Of a DNA stretch of 64,000 nucleotides, positions 33,712 through 45,100 are shown piece after piece (positions within the stretch are counted from its first letter, which is position 1; each line of letters begins with the position of its first letter). Under the pieces are notes generated by a model, which was given only the letters and a program-made list of their open reading frames with translations, did not search any database and had not been told where the DNA came from. This stretch comes from Sipunculus nudus (Eukaryota > Annelida > Sipuncula > Golfingiida > Sipunculidae): contig JAPPUL010000068.1 of assembly GCA_026874595.1 (NCBI GenBank), forward strand, positions 1,685,001 through 1,749,000, given 5' to 3'. Both the position numbers and the translations under genes were made by a program.

Positions 33712-36654
33712 ATGGCTAATTATACTGAGGAGGCATTTGAGAGTGTAATTGAGGATTACCTTACTAGACATGATAAGTATATAAAGCGTAGCTATAAGGA
33801 TTTTGATTCTGATTTATGTCTTGATACTGATATATTTTGTAAGTTTGTTATGGAGTCTCAAGGTGAGGTCTTTATGTATATTAAAAGTATACATAAAGAG
33901 AAGGCAAAAGATGTTATTATTAATGATTTAGTTCGTGCATTGGATAGTGCTTATGAGGGTTGTTTGTCTGTTCTTCGGAATGGATTTAAGTGTTACGGGC
34001 AGACTATAATGGCTGTATTTTTTGAACCTGTATCTGGTATGAATCCTGACACTAAAAGGTTATATGACTTGAATAAGTTAGCTATTATAAGGCAGGCTCG
34101 CTCATCTAGTAATAAGGTTATTGATATTGTTTTAACTATAAACGGTATTCCTGTTGTTACCATGGAGCTTAAGAATCCTATGACTGGTCAGACTTACGAG
34201 CATGCTATTAATCAATATAAGACAGACCGTAATCCTTCTGATAAGCTTTTTCAATTTAATAGGCGTTCACTGGTTAATTTTGCTGTTGACACTGATGAGG
34301 TTTACATGACAACAAGGTTAGCTAAGAAGGACACTTATTTTTTACCATTTAACAAGGGTTTTGATAATGGTAAGGGTAATCCTATTAATCCGGGTGGGTA
34401 TAAGACTTCTTATTTGTGGGTGGAGGTTTTAACTAGGGATTCTTTATTAGATATAGTTTCTAAGTTTCTTCATTTACAGTCTGACGGGGTAAAGGTTGGG
34501 GCTAAGAAAGCTGCTAAGAAAGTTAAGAATGAGTCTATGATTTTTCCTAGATACCATCAACTTGATGTAGTTCGTAAGTTATTAATTGCTTCTAAAGGGG
34601 AGGGTTCGGGTCATAATTATTTAATACAACATTCGGCAGGGTCGGGTAAGTCTAATTCTATTGCATGGGTAGCTCATAGGCTTTCCTCTTTACATAATGA
34701 TTATGATAAGAAGGTATTTTCGTCTGTAGTTGTAGTTACAGACAGGCGGGTATTGGATCAGCAGTTACAAAACACTATTTCTCAATTTGAGCATAAGGCA
34801 GGAGTTGTTAAGAAGATTGATAAGGACTCTAAACAGCTTGCTGAGGCGATTTCTACAGGGGTACCCATTATAATAACGACACTTCAGAAGTTTCCTTTTG
34901 TAGTTGATAGGGTTGCCAATTTAAAGGACAGGACTTATGCTGTAATTATAGATGAGGCACATTCGTCTATGGGGGGGCAGTCGGCATCTGAGATGAAGGG
35001 TGTATTGGCTTCACAAGATGGTGATAGTTATACTGATACAGAGGATGAGATTATAAGGGCTATGAGCAAGCGTGGACATCAAGATAACATATCTTTTTTT
35101 GCATTTACGGCTACTCCGAAGTATAAGACTTTAGAGATATTTGGTCGTGAGGGTATAGATGGCAAGCCTGAGTCTTTTCATCTTTATAGTATGCGGCAGG
35201 CGATTGAGGAGGGGTTTATACTTGATGTACTTAATCACTACACGACTTACAAGGCTTACTATAGGCTAATTAAGAGTATAGAAGATGATCCAGAGGTTGA
35301 TAAGAAGAAGGCGGCTTTAGCTCTTGCGAGGTTTATTAGTTTTCATCCTTATAATATTGCTCAGAAGGTTGAGGTTATAGTTGAGCATTTTATGGCTTAC
35401 ACACGCCATAAGATAGGTGGTATGGCAAAGGCAATGGTTGTTACTAGTGGTCGTCTGCATGCGGTTAGGTATAAGCGTGCTATTGATAAGTATCTTAACG
35501 ATAAGGGTTATAAAGATATACGGACACTTGTTGCGTTTTCTGGTACTGTTAATGATGATGGCATTGAGTATACGGAGCCGGGGATGAATCAAGGGATTAA
35601 GGAGACGGAGTTAGCGGAGAGGTTTAGTAGTTCTTATTATTGTATTTTAATTGTTGCTGAGAAGTACCAGACTGGTTTTGATCAGCCATTTCTCCATAGT
35701 ATGTATGTGGATAAGAAGTTAAGTGGTATTTATGCTATACAGACCTTGTCAAGGTTAAACCGTACTTGTGAGGGAAAGGAGGATACTTTTGTATTAGACT
35801 TTGTAAATGAGCCACAGGACATCCAAGAGGCGTTTAAGCCTTATTATGAGAGGACGATTATTGGTGAGAGGGTAGACTATAAGAAGTTATACGAGTTTCA
35901 AGGTAAGTTAGCTGGGTATAGGGTTTATTTTGTAGAGGAGGTTAATGAGTTTTGGAGGTTTTTTATTTCTTCTAAGAAAGCGGATCAATATAGAGATCAT
36001 GGTCGAATGGTTAGTATTTTGGATAAGGGAAAGGCACGGTTTTGTGAGTTAGATGACAAGGAGGGGTTTAAGTCTACACTTATTAAGTTTAGGAGTCTTT
36101 ATTCTTTTCTTGCACAGATCATACCGTTTCAAGACTCAGACCTTGAAAAGCTCTATACTTATTTAAGGTACTTAGAGGCTAAGTTGCCTAGGCGGGGAAG
36201 TAGTATTCTTGATATTGAGGGTGATGTTGCTTTAGAGTATTACAGATTACAGAAGATTTCTGAAGGGTCAATAGGCATTAGCAAGGGGGATAATGGTTAT
36301 GTAGATGGTCCTGTTGATATGGGGGCTCTTAAGGATGAGCCTGAGCAAGAAGCACTATCGATGGTTATTAAGCTTTTCAACGAGAGGTATAAAGCTGAGT
36401 TTAGTAGTGGTGATGAGTTTTTTCTTAATTCTGTTGTAGAGGATGCATTAATGGATAATAAACTTAAGGAGTCAGCAAAGGTTAATCCTTTTGATGGGTT
36501 TAGTTTAGTTTTTGCTAAAGAGATAGGCGGTTTACTTGTTAATCGAATGGGACAAAATGAAGAGTTAATAAGTAAGTTTCTTAATGATCAAGATATTAAA
36601 AAGGCTGTATATAAATATTTAACAATAAGAGCGTATAATATCATGAATAATTAA
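33712..36654 (+). CDS. hsdR: type I restriction-modification system endonuclease subunit
   Basis: Translocating restriction subunit of 980 residues. The N-terminal PD-(D/E)XK nuclease region includes GIPVVTMELKNP and QTYEHAINQYKTDR (about residues 145-175). SF2 motor motifs follow: Walker A HSAGSGKSNSIAW (about residue 305), DEAHSSMGGQ, FAFTATPK, and motif VI-like QTLSRLNRTCEGK (about 675). A long helical C-terminal part is present. GGGGGC precedes the ATG. It appears intact although hsdS is broken. The type II CRISPR array starts 16 bp after its stop, on the same strand. Confidence 0.95.
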   Translation: MANYTEEAFESVIEDYLTRHDKYIKRSYKDFDSDLCLDTDIFCKFVMESQGEVFMYIKSIHKEKAKDVIINDLVRALDSAYEGCLSVLRNGFKCYGQTIMAVFFEPVSGMNPDTKRLYDLNKLAIIRQARSSSNKVIDIVLTINGIPVVTMELKNPMTGQTYEHAINQYKTDRNPSDKLFQFNRRSLVNFAVDTDEVYMTTRLAKKDTYFLPFNKGFDNGKGNPINPGGYKTSYLWVEVLTRDSLLDIVSKFLHLQSDGVKVGAKKAAKKVKNESMIFPRYHQLDVVRKLLIASKGEGSGHNYLIQHSAGSGKSNSIAWVAHRLSSLHNDYDKKVFSSVVVVTDRRVLDQQLQNTISQFEHKAGVVKKIDKDSKQLAEAISTGVPIIITTLQKFPFVVDRVANLKDRTYAVIIDEAHSSMGGQSASEMKGVLASQDGDSYTDTEDEIIRAMSKRGHQDNISFFAFTATPKYKTLEIFGREGIDGKPESFHLYSMRQAIEEGFILDVLNHYTTYKAYYRLIKSIEDDPEVDKKKAALALARFISFHPYNIAQKVEVIVEHFMAYTRHKIGGMAKAMVVTSGRLHAVRYKRAIDKYLNDKGYKDIRTLVAFSGTVNDDGIEYTEPGMNQGIKETELAERFSSSYYCILIVAEKYQTGFDQPFLHSMYVDKKLSGIYAIQTLSRLNRTCEGKEDTFVLDFVNEPQDIQEAFKPYYERTIIGERVDYKKLYEFQGKLAGYRVYFVEEVNEFWRFFISSKKADQYRDHGRMVSILDKGKARFCELDDKEGFKSTLIKFRSLYSFLAQIIPFQDSDLEKLYTYLRYLEAKLPRRGSSILDIEGDVALEYYRLQKISEGSIGISKGDNGYVDGPVDMGALKDEPEQEALSMVIKLFNERYKAEFSSGDEFFLNSVVEDALMDNKLKESAKVNPFDGFSLVFAKEIGGLLVNRMGQNEELISKFLNDQDIKKAVYKYLTIRAYNIMNN

Positions 36655-36670
36655 CTTATTAAGTTATTAA

Positions 36671-39600
36671 GTTATAGTCTCCTTTCATTTCAAGATGTAG
36701 TATATTCGGTTTGCATTCTATAAATGTCCTATTAAGGTTATAGTACCCTTTCATTTCAAGATGTAGTATATTTGATGTGGCTGTCAAAACTATGGGTGAG
36801 GCGTTATAGTACCCTTTCATTTCAAGATGTAGTATATTAGCAACTACTATTACTGTTGAAGATTTTAAGTTATAGTACCCTTTCATTTCAAGATGTAGTA
36901 TATTAATGCTAACCTCTCCTACACTTACCGGAGTGTTATAGTACCCTTTCATTTCAAGATGTAGTATATTTATACTAACTTCTCCTACAGCTACCGGAGT
37001 GTTATAGTACCCTTTCATTTCAAGATGTAGTATATTAGTATTTTCAGCAACTGTATCCCAGTAGTCGTTATAGTACCCTTTCATTTCAAGATGTAGTATA
37101 TTAATGCTAACCTCTCCTACACTTACCGGAGTGTTATAGTACCCTTTCATTTCAAGATGTAGTATATTAGCGAGCCGCGTGAGCAAAGACGCCCGACGAG
37201 TTATAGTACCCTTTCATTTCAAGATGTAGTATATTTATATTATATGTAAAAAGAGAAGGCCTTAGGTTATAGTACCCTTTCATTTCAAGATGTAGTATAT
37301 TTGTGTAGTAAAAGCGTCCGTGTCGGTTCAAGTTATAGTACCCTTTCATTTCAAGATGTAGTATATTAACTAAAAGCTTAAAAAGTGTCGCGCTATCGTT
37401 ATAGTACCCTTTCATTTCAAGATGTAGTATATTCGGTATAACGCACTGATTACCAGCTTTTAAGTTATAGTACCCTTTCATTTCAAGATGTAGTATATTA
37501 ATGTTTGGAAAAGGTCCGGCGACTTGGGAGTTATAGTACCCTTTCATTTCAAGATGTAGTATATTTACTACCTTGTCTAAAAAGTCGCTCTTTCTGTTAT
37601 AGTACCCTTTCATTTCAAGATGTAGTATATTAACAGACGAACGTTGAGTTTCCGAGTTTTTGTTATAGTACCCTTTCATTTCAAGATGTAGTATATTAAA
37701 AAAGCAGAATGTCTTGACACTGGTAAAGTTATAGTACCCTTTCATTTCAAGATGTAGTATATTACGTTATCCCGTATGGCTTTCTAGTCTTTGTTATAGT
37801 ACCCTTTCATTTCAAGATGTAGTATATTTAATGCTGTGTGGTTCGTATGTCGCTATGGGTTATAGTACCCTTTCATTTCAAGATGTAGTATATTCCAGCC
37901 GTCACGAGTATCACCTACATCACCGTTATAGTACCCTTTCATTTCAAGATGTAGTATATTGCGCTTGAAAGAGGAGGGTGCTTTGGGAGCGTTATAGTAC
38001 CCTTTCATTTCAAGATGTAGTATATTGGCAATGCTTGGACTATGTGTAACAGCGCCGTTATAGTACCCTTTCATTTCAAGATGTAGTATATTATTCATAA
38101 GAAATAACTATTGTACCGTCCAGTTATAGTACCCTTTCATTTCAAGATGTAGTATATTAATGGCATATAATATCCCGCACGGAGCTGTGTTATAGTACCC
38201 TTTCATTTCAAGATGTAGTATATTAAAGAGGAATTCAAATGAAAGTAGAAGACGGTTATAGTACCCTTTCATTTCAAGATGTAGTATATTATTTAGAATC
38301 TCATTTGCTAACTATTATCAGTTATAGTACCCTTTCATTTCAAGATGTAGTATATTTAGCTTTTTAAAAATGGGCTATTGTGAGTGTGTTATAGTACCCT
38401 TTCATTTCAAGATGTAGTATATTATCTTCAACAGTCATAGCAACTGCAGAACTGTTATAGTACCCTTTCATTTCAAGATGTAGTATATTTTTTATAATTC
38501 TTTAATACGTAACTAGCAAGTTATAGTACCCTTTCATTTCAAGATGTAGTATATTGCGCTTGAAAGAGGAGGGTGCTTTGGGAGCGTTATAGTACCCTTT
38601 CATTTCAAGATGTAGTATATTGCGATATTTTTCCAGTACGTTAGCTGTTTTGTTATAGTACCCTTTCATTTCAAGATGTAGTATATTTATACTAACTTCT
38701 CCTACAGCTACCGGAGTGTTATAGTACCCTTTCATTTCAAGATGTAGTATATTAGTATTTTCAGCAACTGTATCCCAGTAGTCGTTATAGTACCCTTTCA
38801 TTTCAAGATGTAGTATATTAAAGAGGAATTCAAATGAAAGTAGAAGACGGTTATAGTACCCTTTCATTTCAAGATGTAGTATATTATTTAGAATCTCATT
38901 TGCTAACTATTATCAGTTATAGTACCCTTTCATTTCAAGATGTAGTATATTTAGCTTTTTAAAAATGGGCTATTGTGAGTGTGTTATAGTACCCTTTCAT
39001 TTCAAGATGTAGTATATTATCTTCAACAGTCATAGCAACTGCAGAACTGTTATAGTACCCTTTCATTTCAAGATGTAGTATATTTTTTATAATTCTTTAA
39101 TACGTAACTAGCAAGTTATAGTACCCTTTCATTTCAAGATGTAGTATATTGCGCTTGAAAGAGGAGGGTGCTTTGGGAGCGTTATAGTACCCTTTCATTT
39201 CAAGATGTAGTATATTGCGCTTGAAAGAGGAGGGTGCTTTGGGAGCGTTATAGTACCCTTTCATTTCAAGATGTAGTATATTTATACTAACTTCTCCTAC
39301 AGCTACCGGAGTGTTATAGTACCCTTTCATTTCAAGATGTAGTATATTAGTATTTTCAGCAACTGTATCCCAGTAGTCGTTATAGTACCCTTTCATTTCA
39401 AGATGTAGTATATTAAAGAGGAATTCAAATGAAAGTAGAAGACGGTTATAGTACCCTTTCATTTCAAGATGTAGTATATTATTTAGAATCTCATTTGCTA
39501 ACTATTATCAGTTATAGTACCCTTTCATTTCAAGATGTAGTATATTGGGTGTCACATTATTATGTACCTAATCGGAGTTATAGTACCCTTTCATTTCAAG

Positions 39601-40536
39601 ATGTAGTATATTGCGAGAGGAGAGGGGGAGAGGGGGAGAGGGGTTATAGTACCCTTTCATTTCAAGATGTAGTATATTTGCGTTAGAAAACAAGTATTAC
39701 CAGGAGTAGTTATAGTACCCTTTCATTTCAAGATGTAGTATATTGAATGCATAACTGTTTAGCGTTGTTGTTAGGTTATAGTACCCTTTCATTTCAAGAT
39801 GTAGTATATTGTCGAGCGGACGTAAAGTAATCTTTTTCCCGTTATAGTACCCTTTCATTTCAAGATGTAGTATATTGGAAAGCTGGGATTTAGCAAGTAG
39901 AAATCTGTTATAGTACCCTTTCATTTCAAGATGTAGTATATTATCTCTCGGGCTCCCACATTACTTGTCATTGTTATAGTACCCTTTCATTTCAAGATGT
40001 AGTATATTATTAAGTTAAATGTAAAAAATTGGGTTAAGGTTATAGTACCCTTTCATTTCAAGATGTAGTATATTCTTTAGACAAGTCAGCAGTATGTATC
40101 TTACGTTATAGTACCCTTTCATTTCAAGATGTAGTATATTGAAGGCGGGGGGCACATTCGATACATATCAGTTATAGTACCCTTTCATTTCAAGATGTAG
40201 TATATTATCTTCAACAGTAATAGTAGTTGCCTTCGAGTTATAGTACCCTTTCATTTCAAGATGTAGTATATTGACATGTCATAATTCTTCTCTAATCAGT
40301 TAGTTATAGTACCCTTTCATTTCAAGATGTAGTATATTAACCATCTCTAACGGACCATCCCTATACGTGTTATAGTACCCTTTCATTTCAAGATGTAGTA
40401 TATTAACCATCTCAAGCGGCCCATCGCGATAAGTGTTATAGTACCCTTTCATTTCAAGATGTAGTATATTTTCAGCAACCGTCACATAAACAGTCTCGAG
40501 GTTATAGTACCCTTTCATTTCAAGATGTAGTATATT
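36671..40536 (+). CRISPR. type II-C CRISPR array, 59 repeats / 58 spacers
   Basis: 36-bp repeats (start GTTATAGTACCCTTTCATTT, end CAAGATGTAGTATATT) alternate with 30-bp spacers, a few of 31. The first repeat differs (GTTATAGTCTCC), marking the old end, so new spacers are probably added at the cas2 side. The tracrRNA anti-repeat fits a transcript of the plus strand, that is toward and against the cas genes, as in other II-C loci. The repeat ends in TATATT, which may act as a -10 box in each unit. Many spacers occur two to four times. All long minus-strand ORFs here are translations of the repeat. Confidence 0.98.
38225..39414. repeat. 595-bp nine-spacer block in tandem within the type II array
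   Basis: The units 38225-38819 and 38820-39414 carry the same spacers in the same order, and a third copy starts at 39415 and stops after two spacers. The only spacer difference is number seven (GCGATATTTTT in the first unit, GCGCTTGAAAG in the second, where it doubles number six). This is recombination between repeats, or an assembly artefact. Confidence 0.9.
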
Positions 40537-40822
40537 ACGTGGACTGTAACTTATTGTAACGCACAGGGTTACAACGGAAAGTGCCTAGACAAAACGAGAG
40601 ATTTAGCCAATAACATGAGGCTTTTTCTCTCTTCTTTCTCTCTCCTTTCTCTTGGCTTTTACCGTAGATGTTGCCTTTTTTATATCTTTTTTTAGCTTTT
40701 TTTCACAAAAATAAATCCACATCTTTTTTCTCTTTTTTTTTTTAACTTCTCTTTTTTTTTTAACTTCTTAAATAAAGAAAACTTTTTATTACAAAATAAA
40801 ACATCAATCCTAAATGAAATAA
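40537..40822. promoter_or_regulatory. leader-like region between type II array and cas2
   Basis: 286 bp without genes. It starts with GTAAC...GTTAC inverted motifs (about 40546-40572), then a pyrimidine-rich tract (CTCTCTTCTTTCTCTCTCC) and T runs. Because the degenerate repeat is at the far end, this side is the likely site of spacer integration. The T runs may also end array transcription. Confidence 0.5.
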
Positions 40823-41146
40823 TTAAAGCAAAAGTAGTTGTTCACCCGCCAGTACCTCCTCCTCCTTTCTTGTCCCCACAAGTATTTCCATCCTACCAAA
40901 CTGCTTCTCCGTAACCTGCATAGCTCGAACATTACCCTTTGGTGGAACCGCTTTTCTAAGTTTCTTTATATGTCCTTTAACGCTTTCACTCCCTTTGCAT
41001 ATCCGTCCATAGACAGAATATTGTATCATTACAAAACCTGAGTTTAATAAAAACTTTCTAAACTTGCTATAAAGCATTCTTTCTTTTTTTGTTTTTGTTG
41101 GAAGATCAAAGAAAACTAATAGTCTCATAAAGCGTTCATCTTCCAT
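40823..41146 (-). CDS. cas2: CRISPR-associated endonuclease Cas2 (type II)
   Basis: 107 residues with the Cas2 ferredoxin-like start MRLLVFFDLPTKTKKER (the Asp after FF is the conserved metal residue), FMIQYSVYGRI-type second strand and a VTEKQFGRMEIL end. It works with Cas1 in spacer integration. It is the last gene of the minus-strand cas9-cas1-cas2 set, 45 bp after cas1, and faces the array leader. Confidence 0.93.
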   Translation of the reverse strand: MEDERFMRLLVFFDLPTKTKKERMLYSKFRKFLLNSGFVMIQYSVYGRICKGSESVKGHIKKLRKAVPPKGNVRAMQVTEKQFGRMEILVGTRKEEEVLAGEQLLLL

Positions 41147-41191
41147 ATCACTAAAATTTCATATCACTAAAAACTCTATCATTTATAGCAT

Positions 41192-42085
41192 TTATAGCTT
41201 AGGTACAATAAGTAGTTTAGCATCTTTGTCCTGCGTTGCTTTTAAAAGCGAACTACAAACTTTATTTATTGCAACAAGGATAGTGTTCTTTTGCCCCTCA
41301 AGCATTACTTTGTGGTTTAGTAGGTCTATTAAGGCTATTTTATCTTCCCTTGTTAGTTCACTTCCTTTGGCTTTTGCTTTCTCTGAAAACAGTTTATGTA
41401 CTCTTTCGTCTACAAAGGGTCTAAAAACTTCGATTAGGTCATCAGCAAGATTAAAGGAGTTTAACTCGCTTTTATGGTGTAAACCTAAGGCCCCTATAAA
41501 GCCTGTTGCCACTATGTTTCTTGATATTACAGAGCGTATTATTGCATAGCCGTAGTTTAAGGCTGAGTTTCTTACGTCGTCTTTATAACCTCTAGCAAAG
41601 TCATCAAAAAGAGCAGACCAGTATACTTTTGATGCCCTTGCCTCTACATTTTGTTTGTCCGCTTTGTCTACAAGATCAACAAGCGTTTTTAGTTCAAGAT
41701 GTTCTTTAGCTCCAATCTTTTTTATTAGGGCACTTTGATTTTCTATCTTAGCTTTTACTATCAGTTGCCAGGCACGTCCTTTAAAGGTCTCGCTCCAGCC
41801 AATCTGACTTAGAAGGTGTTTGGTAAAGCGGCTGTGCATCGCTATCGGTTGGAAAAGACCTGTTGGCATGTATTTTTCATTGCAGGATATAAGCGCAATG
41901 TTATATTCTGCGCATTTTGATAGTATGGCACTCGTTATTATGACTTCTTTGTGCTCAATTATTATAACGGAGATCTCACTAATTGCCATGCTTATATTGT
42001 CTTGCTCTCGTCTTTTAAGAAGTATATTAGCATTCTTAATAGAGAGCCTACAAGGATCTTGGACAAATATTGTCTGCCAGGACAT
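41192..42085 (-). CDS. cas1: CRISPR-associated endonuclease Cas1 (type II)
   Basis: Integrase of the adaptation complex. The 297 residues match type II Cas1: N-terminal TIFVQDPCRLSIKNANILLK, the metal Glu in NVEARASKVYWSALF (about residue 153), and the metal His and Asp in LGLHHKSELNSFNLADDLIEVFRP (shown in two overlapping parts in the protein; about residues 205-228). It lies 85 bp after cas9. csn2 or cas4 is absent, which sets the locus as subtype II-C. Confidence 0.95.
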   Translation of the reverse strand: MSWQTIFVQDPCRLSIKNANILLKRREQDNISMAISEISVIIIEHKEVIITSAILSKCAEYNIALISCNEKYMPTGLFQPIAMHSRFTKHLLSQIGWSETFKGRAWQLIVKAKIENQSALIKKIGAKEHLELKTLVDLVDKADKQNVEARASKVYWSALFDDFARGYKDDVRNSALNYGYAIIRSVISRNIVATGFIGALGLHHKSELNSFNLADDLIEVFRPFVDERVHKLFSEKAKAKGSELTREDKIALIDLLNHKVMLEGQKNTILVAINKVCSSLLKATQDKDAKLLIVPKL

Positions 42086-42170
42086 AGCACCCTCCCATTT
42101 TTCTTAGTTTTTTCTAAGCTTGTGGACATGCATCTACTTAACAGGTCCATAAAAACTATTTTATTGCTTC

Positions 42171-45100
42171 TTAGTGCTTAATTTTCTTAGTTCTATCCTT
42201 TTTTATACGTCTCATCTCTTTTACAAGGGGCAGTCTTTTTTCCTTTTTCACCTCTTTGTATTTACCAAGGATATCTATCTGATACTTTTTTATGTATTCT
42301 AAGGTGTTTAAGGATACTAGGACATCGCTTGCTTTACTAACTGATGAGCCTCCGCTTTTGTCGCTTATTGTAAGTTTTATGTCTTTTTTTTCAAGCTTAA
42401 AGGTATAGACTTTTTCTTTGCCTTGCACATCTTCTTTGATAACAAGGTCCTTGTCTTTATCAAGCTCACCCAGCAATTTAAATTTATTCCTAAAATCATT
42501 GTCTATCTTATTTCCTATAATGTCTTCTGTTGCTCTATGATTAGGATATATTGGAACAAAAAGATAGCTTGTCTCTTTTTGGTAGACCTCAATATTCTTC
42601 TTTATATTATTTTTTCGGTAGACCTCAATATACTTTATATTCTTTATACTTTCTTGATTTACTTTCTTCTCAAAACCTTTGTTCTCATGGCCTACCTTTG
42701 ACTGAAAATGCTCTTGTATTTTAATCCTACCATCTGTCTTAATAAATTTAAAATATACTAGCCTTGACTTTGCTTCCTTTTTCTTTTTTATTTCGATTAG
42801 CTCATCCTTAAATAGGCTAAAACAAAAGTTAAAGCTAGGGTCTATTTTCTCTCCTTTTATGTCTATGTTTGGAAACTCGTCTTCATAAAAATCGCTTGGA
42901 TACAGAAGAACAAATTTATACTCACCTTTGCCATTAGAAAAAACATCAACTCTTTTAACATCTCCTTTCTTAGCAAACCCCTTTCTAACTCTAAACTTAT
43001 TGTCTCCTTTCTCTTTTTTTATACTTATTATCTTTGCCTCATGGGCGGCACCGCTTATTTTGCGTCTCGGGGCAAAGGATACAAATATCTTGTCTACGCT
43101 TTCCTTAACAGCTTCTCTAAAACCCTCAAAAGGTGGAGTGAAGTGAACTTTCCTATTTGTTTCCCTTTTATTTGTTTCTCTTTTAGCTGCCTCAGTTGAG
43201 CGCTTTTGTACAGCACTTTGGGTTGCAAAGGCTATTATAATTGCATCCTCTGCATGGTGGAGGTTAGTGTTTCTATCTTTTTTTCCAATACCCCAATCAT
43301 GTCTAAGATTTGATGTTAAGGTCCCACTTCTTACCTTTACCTTTTGTTTTATATTTGGATTATCCCTAAATAAAAGATTTTGCTCTACAAAGTTTTTGAG
43401 AAAACGTGAGGCATAGGCTGTGTCAATAAGATTTCTTGCCATAAAACCTTCTCCTTCTGTATCTTCCTCACTTAGCTCATCTCCGTGCCTTTTGGGCAGT
43501 GTTGTATTAAAGAGTTTGTTTTGTTTTGCCTGTTTTATTTTTAAGGCTTTTACGCGTTCTTGGAACTCATGCCACTCTTTACTATTCACATCGCCCTTAC
43601 CAAGCCACTCAAAGGGCGTTTTATTGCCTTTCTCTTGATTCTCGCTACTAAGGCAAAGACCTTTGTTGTTTAGGCTATTATCAAAGCTTCTGCTCTCGGG
43701 TAGTATATGATCAATCTCTACATAGCCTTGCTCTAAAAGCCTCTTTGCCTCTATTGGCTTGCCAGAATATATACATTTACTTTGTTGCTCCTTAAGAAGT
43801 CTAAATTTTGTAATGTCCTTCCCACTTGGCTCGCAGTTAAATAACTCCCTAAAGTGTTCTATAGCCTGCTCTTTATCCTCTCTGAAGGCTTTTTGTCCCA
43901 TTGCTATTTCTATTTTCTTCTTTGCTGAGTGATGTAGCTCCCTTGCAAGCTCTATGTGCATAGCATCAAACTTGCCATACTTCCTTATTATCGCATTTAT
44001 AAGTAATCTAAATTGGGAGAGCACTCTTTTTACTGTAGGGTTTGTTATTTGGTAGTTTTCTTCTTCGTTTAGAGGTCTTAGAAACTCTTCTTTTGCTTTT
44101 GAGTCTGATTTTGAGTGATGTCCATACACAATCTTAGCCGCATCATGATACTTATACCCCTTATAAAGCTCTTTGTTAAGATTTTTTGCTGCTTTTAGAG
44201 ATATTTGTAAGAAGTCTGAAAAAGATAAGCCCAGAAGCTCATTTATAGCCTCAGAAACGATATCTTTATCAAAGTCAAAATGACAAAATACCTTTTCACT
44301 TAATTCCTTGCTAGCCTCCTTATCGTCTTTTGTATAGCTTAGTATTGTTGCTATTTCATCAAATCTATCTCTATCTTTAAAAAGCTTTTCAAATATGCCA
44401 AGCTCTGATAGTTTATTTTTTATCTCATGATACCCTATAAGAGAAGCTTCGAATTTCTTTGCCTCAGGGTCAACATCATATTTGACTCCATTAAACCTAT
44501 CTTCATGTTTTAGTCCCAATATGTTTCGTATCCAACTGTACTGCCAGCTTTTAAGCTTTATATTACCCTTTGTATTACTCTCCGACTTGTCGTCTTTTTT
44601 CACTACTGCTACCCTTTCTAATATCTTAGCTTTTTGCTCTTCGTTAAGCCAATCTTCTTTTTTGAAGAACTCTTTAGGGTCTGTGTTTATCTTTTGTAGC
44701 GTCTCTTGGTTTTTATAGTAGTCTATTTGTTTAAAGTGTAGTTTTTCATCTATATTTAATTTTTGTCTTAGGCTTTTGTAGCTCGGCTCTTTCACTTGCT
44801 TAAAAATCTCAAATATCTCTTCTATATCTTTATATTCACAAAGCCTTAATATTTCATTATCATTTGTTGTAGCTTTTGTATTCACAAGGTCGGTATTAAG
44901 TATTTTGCCAAGTAATACATATTCTTCCGATGTGTAAGCTCTTTTAGGAGCACGAAGTTCATCCTTTTCAAAGTGGCATTTCCCTACCATAGACGCATTG
45001 AACTTAAGAGGCCTTTGGCTAAACGCTATCTCTTTATATTGCTTCCTAAACTCCTCTTCCGTAAAAGGATTGCCAAACTCTTCTTGCTTTTTAAAGAGCA

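Noticed and set aside
39429-39686. Plus-strand frame with the repeated YSTLSFQDVVY
   Set aside because: The same artefact on the other strand of the type II array.
36659-40518. Long minus-strand frames with the repeated peptide NILHLEMKGYYN
   Set aside because: They are translations of the 36-bp CRISPR repeat; 36 plus 30 is divisible by three, so frames stay open. Not proteins.
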